64,000 nucleotides of DNA, taken from assembly GCA_964351625.1 (NCBI GenBank), contig CAYGOV010000007.1, positions 118,763 to 182,762 on the forward strand. The letters run 5' to 3'. The notes beneath the pieces are model-generated. The model searched no databases, was not told the origin of the DNA, and saw only the letters and a list, made by a program, of their open reading frames with translations. This DNA is from Marinoscillum sp964351625 (GTDB lineage Bacteria; Bacteroidota; Bacteroidia; Cytophagales; Cyclobacteriaceae). The first letter of the stretch is position 1; every line of letters starts with the position of its first letter. The translations under genes were made by a program, and so were the position numbers. Shown one piece after another: positions 16,304-25,051 of this stretch.

Positions 16304-17097
16304 GCAAAGCAATCGCACAAGGCAGCGTCATAGCGGGCTTATTCCTGATTTTACTTTGGTTATCCAATCAAATCAATTGGATGGAGCTTCTGAAAGTGGA
16401 TAAAGTCACCCAGGATACGGAAGAAAAGCTTGGAGATATTCTATGGGATGTTTTTCGAAAAACAGAGCGAGAAATAAAAGACAAAGAACCTATAGATCTT
16501 GTGGACAGTGTGCTAATACGTATTTGTTCAGCAAATAACATTGATAGAAGTAATTTGAAATTGCATCTTTTACATAAAGACGAAATCAATGCTTTTGCTC
16601 TTCCTGGAGGACATCTGGTTATTTTCAGCGGATTGATCATGGCTTGTGAAAATTCGGATGAATTAGCTGGAGTGATTGCACATGAGGTGGCGCACATCAC
16701 TGAGAATCACGTCGCTAAGAAACTAGCAAAAGAGATAGGTTTTGGAGTAGTTGCCTCAATAGCAGGTGGTACCGCAGGAGCGGAAATCATCAAAGAAGCA
16801 GCGCGCGTACTGTCCTCGTCAGCCTTTGATCGGGCAATAGAAAAAGACGCTGATATAAAAGCAGTGGACTATTTGGCAGAAGCCAAAATCGCTACCATTC
16901 CATTTGCTGATTTTCTTTACAAAAGGAGCTTAGATGATGGTGATTTGATGAATTACATCAGTTGGATCAGTACGCATCCAAATCCAGAAGAGCGAGCAGA
17001 ATATATATTGGAATATGGCTCAACGAAATCTTTTGACCCTACTCCCAGTCTTTCTGATAGTGCTTGGTCACAGCTAAAAGAAAATATAGCTGATTAA
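16300..17097 (+). CDS. M48 family metallopeptidase (membrane-anchored)
   Basis: A 265-residue zinc peptidase. Starting at ATG 16300, which overlaps the previous stop as ATGA, it has one N-terminal membrane helix (~7-24). The M48 catalytic motif is His128-Glu129-Val-Ala-His132 (VIAHEVAHITENH), and the third ligand is the Glu in FDRAIEKDADIKAVDYL (~185-190). ALPGGHLVIFSGLI is the typical upstream edge strand. Unlike HtpX it lacks a second pair of membrane helices and resembles the periplasmic Oma1/BepA-like subgroup, but without TPRs. It ends tail-to-tail with pyrB, sharing the four bases TTAA as both stop codons. Probably a quality-control protease of envelope proteins, possibly acting on its operon partners. 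Confidence 0.9.
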   Translation: MSKAIAQGSVIAGLFLILLWLSNQINWMELLKVDKVTQDTEEKLGDILWDVFRKTEREIKDKEPIDLVDSVLIRICSANNIDRSNLKLHLLHKDEINAFALPGGHLVIFSGLIMACENSDELAGVIAHEVAHITENHVAKKLAKEIGFGVVASIAGGTAGAEIIKEAARVLSSSAFDRAIEKDADIKAVDYLAEAKIATIPFADFLYKRSLDDGDLMNYISWISTHPNPEERAEYILEYGSTKSFDPTPSLSDSAWSQLKENIAD

Positions 17098-18020
17098 TCG
17101 ATGTTTCCAGCCAAGAGATAGAGCACTGCCATACGAATGGCTACTCCATTTTCTACTTGGTCAAGGATGATAGAATGCTCTGAGTCTGCGACATCACTTG
17201 TGATTTCCACCCCTCGATTGATAGGACCTGGATGCATGATGACAATTTCTTTTTTCAAAGAATCTAGTAGCTGGCGATTCACCCCATAATGCATGGAGTA
17301 TTCCCGAAGCGATGGGAAATATCTCATCTTTTGACGCTCTAGCTGAATCCTTAGAATATTGGCAACATCACACCATTCCAATGCTTTTCTGATGTCCAGC
17401 TCTACCTTAACTCCTAGAGCACTAATATGCTTTGGCAATAAAGTCGCTGGACCGCACACCATCACTTCGGCTCCAAGCTTTTGAAGGGCAAAAATATTGG
17501 AAAGTGCTACCCGTGAGTGAAGTATATCCCCAACAATTACCACCTTTTTACCAGCTACTCCTCCAAATTTTTCCCGGATAGAGTAAGTGTCCAAAAGCGC
17601 CTGAGTAGGGTGCTCATGTGTCCCGTCACCAGCGTTGATAATGTTAGCTTTGATATGTCGAGAGAGAAAATGAGGAGCTCCTGGGCTGCTGTGTCGCATG
17701 ACTATCATGTCCACTTTCATGGCCAAAATATTATTCACAGTATCCAGTAAAGTCTCTCCTTTCTTCACTGATGAAGATGAAGAAGAAAAATTAATCACAT
17801 CTGCTGAAAGACGCTTCTCCGCCAATTCAAAGGAAAGTCTGGTGCGCGTAGAGTTCTCAAAAAACACATTCGCGACTGTCACGTCGCGCAGTGATGGGAC
17901 TTTCTTTATGGGCCGATTCAAAACATCTTTAAAATTATCCGCAGTTTCAAAAATTAATTCGATCTCCTCACGATCGAGATTTTTGATACCAAGTAGATGT
18001 TTTGTTTTTAATTGGCTCAT
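17094..18020 (-). CDS. pyrB: Aspartate carbamoyltransferase catalytic subunit
   Basis: Catalyses carbamoyl phosphate plus aspartate to carbamoyl aspartate, the committed step of pyrimidine synthesis. The 308-residue length is normal. The carbamoyl-phosphate loop FENSTRTR is at 54-61, VKKGETL (~84-90) supplies the Lys from the neighbouring subunit, and HPTQALLD and HPGPINRGVEI are the other catalytic segments. No pyrI regulatory subunit is nearby, as in the unregulated class. Its ATG overlaps the pyrR stop (ATGA at 18017-18020), so PyrR and PyrB are co-translated. Confidence 0.97.
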   Translation of the reverse strand: MSQLKTKHLLGIKNLDREEIELIFETADNFKDVLNRPIKKVPSLRDVTVANVFFENSTRTRLSFELAEKRLSADVINFSSSSSSVKKGETLLDTVNNILAMKVDMIVMRHSSPGAPHFLSRHIKANIINAGDGTHEHPTQALLDTYSIREKFGGVAGKKVVIVGDILHSRVALSNIFALQKLGAEVMVCGPATLLPKHISALGVKVELDIRKALEWCDVANILRIQLERQKMRYFPSLREYSMHYGVNRQLLDSLKKEIVIMHPGPINRGVEITSDVADSEHSIILDQVENGVAIRMAVLYLLAGNID

Positions 18021-18559
18021 TCAGTCTCGTTGATTAACCAGATATTGTCTTTTTTGCCTTGCTCTTCTAGTTCTACTAACACCTGCTGTGAAGGCATGGT
18101 ATTCACTTTTCGTCCAACATAACTCGCCTCCACGGGAATGTCACGACTGTACATTCTATCTATCAACACAAGCAATTCCACTTTGGCTGGTCTGCCAAAC
18201 ATAGTCATAGCATCAAGAGCTGCGCGAACCGATCTGCCCGTATAAAGCACATCATCTATAAGAATGACCTTTTTATCTTCTATGACAAATGGCACACGAG
18301 TTTGATTCGGTCGCTTCGGGCTCTCCCTTCTGCGGAAATCATCGCGGTGAAAAGTGGTGTCCAAATAACCCAAAGGCACTTCGCGACTAAGCTCGGCTTT
18401 TAAGCCTTTGCAAATGCGCTCCGCTAGGTAAATACCTCGAGGTTGCATACCGAGAACTACGGTGTTTGAGAAATCGCCATGGTTTTCAATGAGATGCTGA
18501 CACAACCTGCTGATTGTGATTTTGAGAAGCTTACTATTAAAAAGTAGTCGTTTTTGCAT
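18017..18559 (-). CDS. pyrR: PyrR-type regulator / uracil phosphoribosyltransferase
   Basis: A 180-residue type I phosphoribosyltransferase. The PRPP-binding motif VILIDDVLYTGRSVRAAL lies at ~98-115, and GMQPRGIYLAERI near 37-49 and SREVPLGYLDTTFHRDD at ~58-74 match PyrR. In Firmicutes PyrR binds pyr mRNA leaders with UMP and also converts uracil to UMP. ATG 18559 (MQKRLLF) is chosen because the upstream in-frame codon is only TTG. A -7 promoter element lies 15 bases upstream, leaving no room for an RNA attenuator in front of pyrR; regulation of this operon may therefore differ, or the protein may act only as an enzyme. Confidence 0.93.
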   Translation of the reverse strand: MQKRLLFNSKLLKITISRLCQHLIENHGDFSNTVVLGMQPRGIYLAERICKGLKAELSREVPLGYLDTTFHRDDFRRRESPKRPNQTRVPFVIEDKKVILIDDVLYTGRSVRAALDAMTMFGRPAKVELLVLIDRMYSRDIPVEASYVGRKVNTMPSQQVLVELEEQGKKDNIWLINETE

Positions 18560-18573
18560 GGCCAAACCGAAGG

Positions 18574-18581
18574 CAAATATA
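18574..18581 (-). promoter_or_regulatory. -7 promoter element of pyrRB (TATATTTG)
   Basis: On the minus strand TATATTTG matches TAnnTTTG and ends 14 bases before the pyrR ATG. No convincing -33 TTG is seen. Confidence 0.42.
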
Positions 18582-18643
18582 GTTGCATTGGGTCTAACAC
18601 CCCACAGTGCTTCAGTAGTTTTTAGAAAGACCTATTATTAGAT

Positions 18644-20188
18644 CTAATTTGGCACATCATCCAATGTGTAACTTACTTTATTGATATAGAATACACGACG
18701 GCTATTTCTACCAAAAGCTGCCGAGTTGTTATAAATACGCTGCTCGCCAAAGGCATACATAATATTTCCATACCATTTACGCAATCCTTCTACTTCAGGA
18801 TCACGTGACTTCAATTCATCGGTAGGATTAGACAGCATTACCGGATTAAAGGTTTTGCCTTCGTATACCTCATTGCCCTTTACTACTTTAGAACGGATGA
18901 TGTTTTCTTGTAAATACATCAAAACTACTTTGTCTTCTAGGACATTCACCGCTACAAATTCTTGCAAACTATATGTTTCTATATCGTTGATTTCAAAACT
19001 ATTGTCCCAAAGAATCTCTCCATTTCTATCAAATGCTACCAAAATGGCATGTGTGTATTGATAGCCTGTAAAACCAGGAGTCATCGGGGCGCTGCTATAG
19101 CCGTAGCGCGAAAGGTTGGTATTGTTGTATCTAGGGTAATATGCCTCAGCTATCATCAAATATTCATCGCCTCGCCTAATAATATCATGCACCATCAGTC
19201 TGTAACTGAAATTAGGCTTCCTACCTTTTTCACGCTTTCGCTTAATTCTGTCCAATACACGTTGTTCCCGCTTCGGATTCATATATCCAAAGAAATTAGT
19301 CAAGTCGCTATAGTCGTGATATTTGATAAACTGCTGTCTGCCATTCATGAACTTACTTAAGTATAGCCCACGGCTATACTCTGACGGCTTACGCGAATAG
19401 GTACCCGCGATATACTGAAAGCCCCCCTGAAAAATAGTACTTGTGCCATCCAGTAGGCTCTTTCTATCACCAGGAGAAATTACATTGTCTTGAATCAAAC
19501 TGCCATCAGAAATGAAGGTCTTTGCCCTAATTGTGGTCTTCCGATCCAGCAAATAATCCTGCTGAATCACTGTAAATAGACGTGCTTCATCATCTATGAT
19601 AACATCTAGTATGTCGCTTTTATTTTCATAAAAACCAGGAACCACTTTGAGCTTCTCTTCTTCCAGATCAAAAGTCAGTAGAACAGGTCTATAATTGGTG
19701 TATCCACTAAATATCACATTATCATCTAGTACCTCAAAAAAGGAGAGTTGGATAGGAAATACAGTATTGATCTCCATTCTCCTATACTCCCCGGATACTG
19801 CATCGATTTCTATGAGCAAAAGGTCTTCTCTGCGATACTCTGAAGCGTTGAACAATAGGTAGTAAACACCATCATGGTACTCGGTGCCTAATAATCTAGA
19901 AGTATAAGGGATTGAAAATATCTTAGTCCAGCGAATTACCAGTGCAGTGTCAATACTATGGATCATCCAATCGAAACCTTGACCCGAACTATTATTTGTA
20001 GCAACGGTTGCCAATATGCCAGATTCATCTCCTGTAATGAGTTCAAAATCCATGGACCGATCACCGAGATTGAACTCCAACCGATTTTCTTGATGTATAT
20101 AAGAACTCGTGTCTTGATGTTTCTTTTGGGTAAACCCAAATGAAACCATCAACAATAGAAAGAAAAAAAGAAAGTACCGCACAATCAT
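18644..20188 (-). CDS. Uncharacterised secreted protein, probable beta-propeller
   Basis: A 514-residue protein with a signal peptide (MIVRYFLFFFLLLMVSFGFT, cleavage near residue 20). I do not recognise its family. The mature part is made of repeated beta-strand units with alternating question-and-answer phrases typical of propeller-like log or sensor proteins (DGVYYLLFNASEYR, DDNVIFSGYTNYRP, DEARLFTVIQQDYL, GDEYLMIAEAYYP, HAILVAFDRNGEILWDNSF, EDKVVLMYLQENI). An insertion rich in Arg/Lys/Tyr lies at ~300-325. No catalytic motif is visible. It is a single-gene unit divergent from the glycosyltransferase gene, with a palindrome in the shared intergenic region. Probably periplasmic or surface-exposed. 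Confidence 0.72.
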   Translation of the reverse strand: MIVRYFLFFFLLLMVSFGFTQKKHQDTSSYIHQENRLEFNLGDRSMDFELITGDESGILATVATNNSSGQGFDWMIHSIDTALVIRWTKIFSIPYTSRLLGTEYHDGVYYLLFNASEYRREDLLLIEIDAVSGEYRRMEINTVFPIQLSFFEVLDDNVIFSGYTNYRPVLLTFDLEEEKLKVVPGFYENKSDILDVIIDDEARLFTVIQQDYLLDRKTTIRAKTFISDGSLIQDNVISPGDRKSLLDGTSTIFQGGFQYIAGTYSRKPSEYSRGLYLSKFMNGRQQFIKYHDYSDLTNFFGYMNPKREQRVLDRIKRKREKGRKPNFSYRLMVHDIIRRGDEYLMIAEAYYPRYNNTNLSRYGYSSAPMTPGFTGYQYTHAILVAFDRNGEILWDNSFEINDIETYSLQEFVAVNVLEDKVVLMYLQENIIRSKVVKGNEVYEGKTFNPVMLSNPTDELKSRDPEVEGLRKWYGNIMYAFGEQRIYNNSAAFGRNSRRVFYINKVSYTLDDVPN

Positions 20189-20296
20189 ATAAACAGTTCA
20201 GTCTAAAAACACCCTTGACGATTAAACCATATCCGCCACAATAAGTTGTAGAAGAAACAGGCAATATCCCTCCGAGATGGATTAAATTTAAACCAG

Positions 20297-20320
20297 ATCA
20301 TTCATTTGAAAATGAATGAT
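20297..20320. promoter_or_regulatory. Perfect 11-bp palindrome between divergent genes
   Basis: ATCATTCATTT (20297-20307) and AAATGAATGAT (20310-20320) are perfect inverted repeats with a 2-base centre. They lie 64 bases before the GT9 start in the region between divergent genes. No T-run follows, so an operator is more likely than a terminator. Confidence 0.4.
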
Positions 20321-20383
20321 TAACAATAAACGCTGTTGACAAGTTAAATCAAATTCCTCCCCATCTAAGGCTTTCCATAATTC

Positions 20384-21394
20384 ATGAAAATACTAATTTT
20401 GAGATTTTCTTCAATTGGTGACATAGTCTTGACAACTCCTGTGATCCGGGCAATTAAAAATCAATTGGAAGAAGTGGAACTTCACTTTGCTACTAAGTCT
20501 GGTTATGAAAAATTATTGGTCAACAATCCTCATTTGGATAAAATCCATCTTTTAAAGGCAGGTTTGTTTGAATTAATCTCAGCGTTAAGAAAAGAAAAAT
20601 TTGACCTAGTGATTGATCTTCATCACAATATGCGAACACTCGCAATAAAGGCGACCTTAGGTGTAAAGAGTAAATCATACCAAAAACTCAATATCGAAAA
20701 GTGGCTATCGGTGAATTTCAAAATCAACAAACTGCCCGCCAAACACATAGTGGATCGCTACATGGATACAGTAGCACATCTTGGTGTAAAAACGGACGGT
20801 GAAGGGCTGGATTATTACATTCCTGAAATAGACCAAGTAGATATTGACTGGCTCCCAGAGCCGTACAGAGAAGGTTTTGTCGCTTTCACAATTGGTGGAA
20901 AATATGCTACAAAACGTCTACCAAAAGAAAGAATTATTGAGCTCTGTGATCGCATCAACAAGCCAATCGTACTTTTGGGAGATGATAACGATGCTCAAAT
21001 TGGAGTGGAGGTGGAGACTTTTTTTAAACGTAAGGAAGGTCCCAACGAGTACACTGAGGGTTTAGATGCGCTAGGTAAACGTGCCATAGTTTTTAATGCC
21101 TGTGGCAAATTCAACTTTAATCAATCTGCCTCGTTGATAAAGCAAGCCCGATGGGTTTTCACTCATGACACTGGCTTAATGCATGTAGCTGCTGCTTTTC
21201 AAAAGGAAATATTCAGTATTTGGGGAAATACCATTCCCGAATTTGGGATGTATCCGTATAAGACTAAATTCACGATTTTCGAAAATAAGAAATTAGATTG
21301 CCGGCCTTGTTCCAAAATAGGTTTTGACAACTGTCCGAAAGGTCATTTTAAATGCATGAGGGAAGTAACCTTTGATTTTTATCTTCCAGATTAA
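20384..21394 (+). CDS. Glycosyltransferase family 9 (heptosyltransferase-like)
   Basis: A 336-residue GT-B enzyme. The N-terminal LILRFSSIGDIVLTTPVIRA is the classical start of LPS heptosyltransferases (RxSxxGDxxxxTP), and the C-terminal donor-site motif is seen in THDTGLMHVAAAF at ~262-274 with SIWGNT shortly after. A Cys-rich tail (CRPCSKIGFDNCPKGHFKC) also occurs in the family. It should transfer a sugar, probably a heptose or analogue, to the LPS/LOS core on the inner face of the inner membrane. The next gene starts 13 bases after it, so they form an operon with the SixA-like and desaturase-like genes. Confidence 0.92.
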   Translation: MKILILRFSSIGDIVLTTPVIRAIKNQLEEVELHFATKSGYEKLLVNNPHLDKIHLLKAGLFELISALRKEKFDLVIDLHHNMRTLAIKATLGVKSKSYQKLNIEKWLSVNFKINKLPAKHIVDRYMDTVAHLGVKTDGEGLDYYIPEIDQVDIDWLPEPYREGFVAFTIGGKYATKRLPKERIIELCDRINKPIVLLGDDNDAQIGVEVETFFKRKEGPNEYTEGLDALGKRAIVFNACGKFNFNQSASLIKQARWVFTHDTGLMHVAAAFQKEIFSIWGNTIPEFGMYPYKTKFTIFENKKLDCRPCSKIGFDNCPKGHFKCMREVTFDFYLPD

Positions 21395-21407
21395 GAAAAC
21401 ACGAATA

Positions 21408-21902
21408 ATGAAAACACTTTATATCATACGTCACGCCAAGTCCTCATGGACTTTTGAGCTACCAGATATTGACAGGCCTTTGGGCGTGAGAGGTAGACGA
21501 GACGTACGAAAAGTAGGCACCTACCTTAGTAGATCTGAACCAACTCCAGATTTAATGATTACTAGTAACGCCAGTCGCGCATTATATACTGCGCTCTTTA
21601 TGGCTGATGAATGGAGCTTCCCAGAAGAACAAATTAAAATAGCCGAGGAACTCTACCATACAGATGGCAGGGCCATTCTTACATTTTTATCCACTTTGGG
21701 GGATGCTGATAGTGTGGCAATATTTAGTCACAATCCAGCCCTCAATGAATTGGTGAACGAGTTTTCCGAAACGTATATAGACAATCTACCTACCTGTGGA
21801 GTTTGTGCGGTCTCATTAGACATAGAGAATTGGGCCGATTTAAAAGGCGAGAAGGGTAAGGTTAAATTTTTAATATCACCTAAAAGAATGCCTCTGGAAT
21901 GA
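21408..21902 (+). CDS. SixA-like histidine phosphatase
   Basis: A 164-residue member of the histidine-phosphatase (phosphoglycerate mutase-like) superfamily. ATG 21408 puts the catalytic RHAKSSW at residues 8-14 (His9 as nucleophile), as in SixA; the frame is open upstream to 21372 but that part overlaps the GT9 gene. The second catalytic His is in IFSHNPALNEL (~109). SixA removes phosphate from phosphohistidine on signalling proteins; the substrate here is not known. It is coupled to the next gene by ATGA at 21899-21902. Confidence 0.88.
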   Translation: MKTLYIIRHAKSSWTFELPDIDRPLGVRGRRDVRKVGTYLSRSEPTPDLMITSNASRALYTALFMADEWSFPEEQIKIAEELYHTDGRAILTFLSTLGDADSVAIFSHNPALNELVNEFSETYIDNLPTCGVCAVSLDIENWADLKGEKGKVKFLISPKRMPLE

Positions 21903-22690
21903 TAGAGTTGCTATTGGAACGGTTTCCTTTCGCTTTTACGAAAATTGGCTTGCGATACTTTGCTGCAGCTGGAATCCTGTTTGTGATTTTTTATTGGATT
22001 TTCAAAGACAGACTGTCCATTCAAAAAATTCAGAAGAAATACCCTAAAGCAAAAGACTATTTCCGAGACACAGCCTATTCAGTAGTGACAGTAGCCATTT
22101 TTGCTTTCATTGCCATTCTCAGTTTTTCATACTGGAAGGATTATAATGTCCTTTATAATTCATTGGATGACATGCCAATGTGGTATTGGTGGCTGACCGC
22201 TATTCCAATTTTCTTTATCCATGATTTTTATTTCTACTGGGCGCATCGATTCATGCACTTGCCGAAAGTTTATAAAAGGGTGCACAGAGTGCATCATCTT
22301 TCCACAAACCCGTCGCCTTGGACTGCATACGCTTTTCACCCATTGGAAGCGGTGGTAGAGGCTGCGATTTTGACCATTCTTGCGTTTACAGTCCCGACCC
22401 ATGTTTATGTAATCTTGATCTTCTTCATATTTCAGATCATCTACAATGTCTATGGACATTTAGGCTTTGAGCTATATCCACAAGGATTTCACAAAACATG
22501 GATTGGGAAATATGTGAATACAGCCGTATCTCATAACCAACATCATGAAAAATTTCATGGTAATTATGGACTCTATACACTAATCTGGGATAGACTTTTC
22601 GGAACGTTGAGATCAGATTATAATCAAGCTTTCGAAGCAGCAAGTATCCGAAGAAAGCATATGGAGCAAACTACAGAATATACTGGCTGA
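21899..22690 (+). CDS. Sterol desaturase / fatty acid hydroxylase superfamily protein
   Basis: A 263-residue integral membrane di-iron enzyme. Three histidine boxes are intact: HxxxH at His116-His120, HxxHH at His129/132/133 (HRVHH), and HxxHH at His212/215/216 (HNQHH). Membrane helices lie at ~18-34, ~60-78, ~97-112 and ~155-185. The superfamily uses O2 and electrons to hydroxylate or desaturate lipids; in Bacteroidota members act on sphingolipids, carotenoids or alkyl chains, so the exact product is uncertain. Its last 20 bases overlap the 3' end of hslU on the opposite strand. Confidence 0.9.
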   Translation: MIELLLERFPFAFTKIGLRYFAAAGILFVIFYWIFKDRLSIQKIQKKYPKAKDYFRDTAYSVVTVAIFAFIAILSFSYWKDYNVLYNSLDDMPMWYWWLTAIPIFFIHDFYFYWAHRFMHLPKVYKRVHRVHHLSTNPSPWTAYAFHPLEAVVEAAILTILAFTVPTHVYVILIFFIFQIIYNVYGHLGFELYPQGFHKTWIGKYVNTAVSHNQHHEKFHGNYGLYTLIWDRLFGTLRSDYNQAFEAASIRRKHMEQTTEYTG

Positions 22691-24050
22691 GGTCCTTATT
22701 CTTCACTAAAGAACGGAGCTTCTCTTCTACTAGTGCCGTATCAATATGGATTTTCGCGTTAGCACCGATCACATCTGGAATATCGAAAAGGATATCATTG
22801 AGCAGCTTGCTCATTACAGTGTGCAATCTCCGCGCACCGATATTTTCCACTTCTTCATTAATATTAAACGCAATCTCAGCTATTAACTCCAAGGCTTCAT
22901 CCTGGAATGAAAGCTCTACTTCCTCGGCACCCACGAGAGCTATGTACTGCTTGGTCAATGCATTTTTGGGCTCTTTGAGTATGCGCAAAAAGTCTTCTTT
23001 GGTGAGGTTATCAAGCTCAACACGGATTGGGAATCGACCTTGCAACTCAGGAATCAAATCTGAAGGCTTACTAAAATGAAAAGCCCCAGCAGCTATAAAA
23101 AGGATATGATCTGTATGGACAACTCCGTACTTCGTATTGACCGCACTGCCCTCAACGATAGGTAATAAGTCTCGCTGCACTCCTTCACGACTTACATCTG
23201 GTCCACCTTGACCACTTCTGCTATTACCAGCAATCTTATCTACCTCATCTATAAAAACGATCCCAGAGTTCTGCGCTTTGGCAAGGGCCTCCTCTTTCAC
23301 CTCATCCATATCTATCAGTTTAGATGATTCCTCATCCAACAATATTTTTCGAGCTTCAGCGATAGTCACTTTGCGTTTCTTGTTTTTCTTAGGCATCATA
23401 TTACCCAGCATTTCTTGAAGATTGATCATGGAAGCCTCATCCATTCCTCCGCCTATCATACCCAATCCAGGTCCAGATTGCTGCTTTACATTGATTTCGA
23501 TCTTGCGATCATCCATCTCTCCACTGCGGATTTTTTCTCTAAATCGCTCGCGAGTCTTTTCATTCAGCTCTTGTTCGTCTGTTGGTATTTCATTCGTACC
23601 AGAAGGTGTTACCATTTTGCCTGTGCTTTTGACAGGAGGTATAAGAGCGTCTAAAATGATACTCTCTACTATTTCCTTCGCACGCTCCTTTACTTCTTCC
23701 TTTTTAGCAGTTTGCACCATTCCCACAGCTTGTTCTACCAGGTCACGAATCATGCTTTCCACATCACGACCTACATACCCTACTTCCGTAAATTTAGAAG
23801 CCTCCACTTTCGTGAAAGGAGCTTCTGCTAGATGCGCCAGTCTACGAGCAATTTCTGTTTTGCCTACTCCAGTTGCACCAATCATGAGAATATTATTTGG
23901 AACGATCTCCCCCTGAATATCTTCTTTGACATTCATTCTTCTCCATCTATTCCTCAGCGCAATGGCAACATTGCGCTTTGCGTCGTTCTGTCCAATGATG
24001 TATTTATCCAATTGGGCAACTATCTCTTGTGGCGTTAAATTTTTATTCAT
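22671..24050 (-). CDS. hslU: HslU, ATPase subunit of the HslUV protease
   Basis: AAA+ unfoldase that feeds substrates to the HslV peptidase. The 459-residue protein starts with LTPQEIVAQLDKYIIGQ, has Walker A GATGVGKT at 58-65, the GYVGRDVESMIRDLVE pore region (~88-103), an I-domain, Walker B VFIDEVDKIA, and ends in LSQYIL, the tail that docks into HslV. hslV is not in the window. It is the third gene of lon-porQ-hslU, starting 5 bp after porQ, and overlaps the convergent desaturase gene by 20 bp. Confidence 0.97.
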   Translation of the reverse strand: MNKNLTPQEIVAQLDKYIIGQNDAKRNVAIALRNRWRRMNVKEDIQGEIVPNNILMIGATGVGKTEIARRLAHLAEAPFTKVEASKFTEVGYVGRDVESMIRDLVEQAVGMVQTAKKEEVKERAKEIVESIILDALIPPVKSTGKMVTPSGTNEIPTDEQELNEKTRERFREKIRSGEMDDRKIEINVKQQSGPGLGMIGGGMDEASMINLQEMLGNMMPKKNKKRKVTIAEARKILLDEESSKLIDMDEVKEEALAKAQNSGIVFIDEVDKIAGNSRSGQGGPDVSREGVQRDLLPIVEGSAVNTKYGVVHTDHILFIAAGAFHFSKPSDLIPELQGRFPIRVELDNLTKEDFLRILKEPKNALTKQYIALVGAEEVELSFQDEALELIAEIAFNINEEVENIGARRLHTVMSKLLNDILFDIPDVIGANAKIHIDTALVEEKLRSLVKNKDLSQYIL

Positions 24051-24055
24051 CGGTT

Positions 24056-25051
24056 CTATAAAATCTTCTTGAATGATTGGAGGTTGGTTTGAATGGAAAA
24101 GAAATCCGTTCCGGCTGCAGCATGGTAGGTCGCATGAGAATATCTGATGTCGAATTGTTTGATTCCCAAAAGGAATCCAAAACTAAATCCCTCACCATAC
24201 CCTTGTTCTCCTACTTTTAACTCTTGTCTTCTCAGATGGCTGTAGCCAAGCAATAATTGAAGGTTTTGAGATATTATCAGCTCCGTCCCCACATTGATTC
24301 TTCTCATTATTTTATCTGCTAATTCAACAGATCGTGAGCGACTAAGTTCATTTTCTGATACAAAATAAATGTCACGCTCAGTTAGATTATACGCAGAAAT
24401 GCTAAAACGAAACGGCATGTGCTCTGGCTTTATCGAGGTACTTAATTGCACATCAAAAGGCACCTCATTAGTAGCTGATGTTGTATACTGGTTAAAGACC
24501 CATCCGAAATTTTTGAACACCATTCCAAAAGTAAAATCTGCATCCGGCGCCCTATAAATTCCTCCAAAATCTGCTAGCAACAAAGATGAGCTGTATCCAG
24601 CTATCCCATTTGAAGCATATTTTAAATTAGCCCCTAGAGAAAATGGACCTGCCGTATGGCTCTTGCCAATTGTGAGCAATAGATCATTTCCAGAGAAGGT
24701 GCCTGTCACATCTCCATTATCAGCCGTTTCTTGAAAATCACCATAATCCAGATAAGTTACCCCAAAAGCCAACTTCCCTACTTTGGGAAGAGCCGCCGCG
24801 TATGCTCCTGAAAATGAAGCAACATCAGCAAAATAGGGACTAAGATTTATCGCAATGGCACCAGCAGATACAGAATCAAGCACTGCAGGATTGTGCACAA
24901 ACTGCATGAGATCACCATCTGATAAGGAAACTACCATACCTCCCAAAGCTGCATTTCTAGCACCGAATGGCATATTCAGGCTTTGATAGCTATTGAATTG
25001 GGCAGCTAGGCTGGTACTCCAACAAATCAATATGATGGCGATTAACCTCAA
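24056..25051 (-). CDS. porQ: Type IX secretion system protein PorQ
   Basis: A 331-residue outer-membrane protein of the PorQ family. A signal peptide (~1-17, ending SLAAQ) is followed by NMPFGARNAALGG and an alternating-strand barrel similar to PorV/FadL-like proteins (FGVTYLDYGDF, LGANLKYASNGI, FRFSISAYNL, LLLGYSHLRRQELKV). PorQ is an accessory outer-membrane component of the Bacteroidota type IX secretion pathway. The only start at the expected place is TTG, directly after the lon stop (TAA TTG), so translation is probably coupled to lon. Lying between two protease genes is unusual. Confidence 0.9.
   Translation of the reverse strand: MRLIAIILICWSTSLAAQFNSYQSLNMPFGARNAALGGMVVSLSDGDLMQFVHNPAVLDSVSAGAIAINLSPYFADVASFSGAYAAALPKVGKLAFGVTYLDYGDFQETADNGDVTGTFSGNDLLLTIGKSHTAGPFSLGANLKYASNGIAGYSSSLLLADFGGIYRAPDADFTFGMVFKNFGWVFNQYTTSATNEVPFDVQLSTSIKPEHMPFRFSISAYNLTERDIYFVSENELSRSRSVELADKIMRRINVGTELIISQNLQLLLGYSHLRRQELKVGEQGYGEGFSFGFLLGIKQFDIRYSHATYHAAAGTDFFSIQTNLQSFKKIL

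Noticed and set aside
23422..23916. 164-codon open frame opposite hslU
   Set aside because: It lies wholly inside hslU, has a Ser/Thr/Pro-biased composition typical of antisense frames and no recognisable domain.
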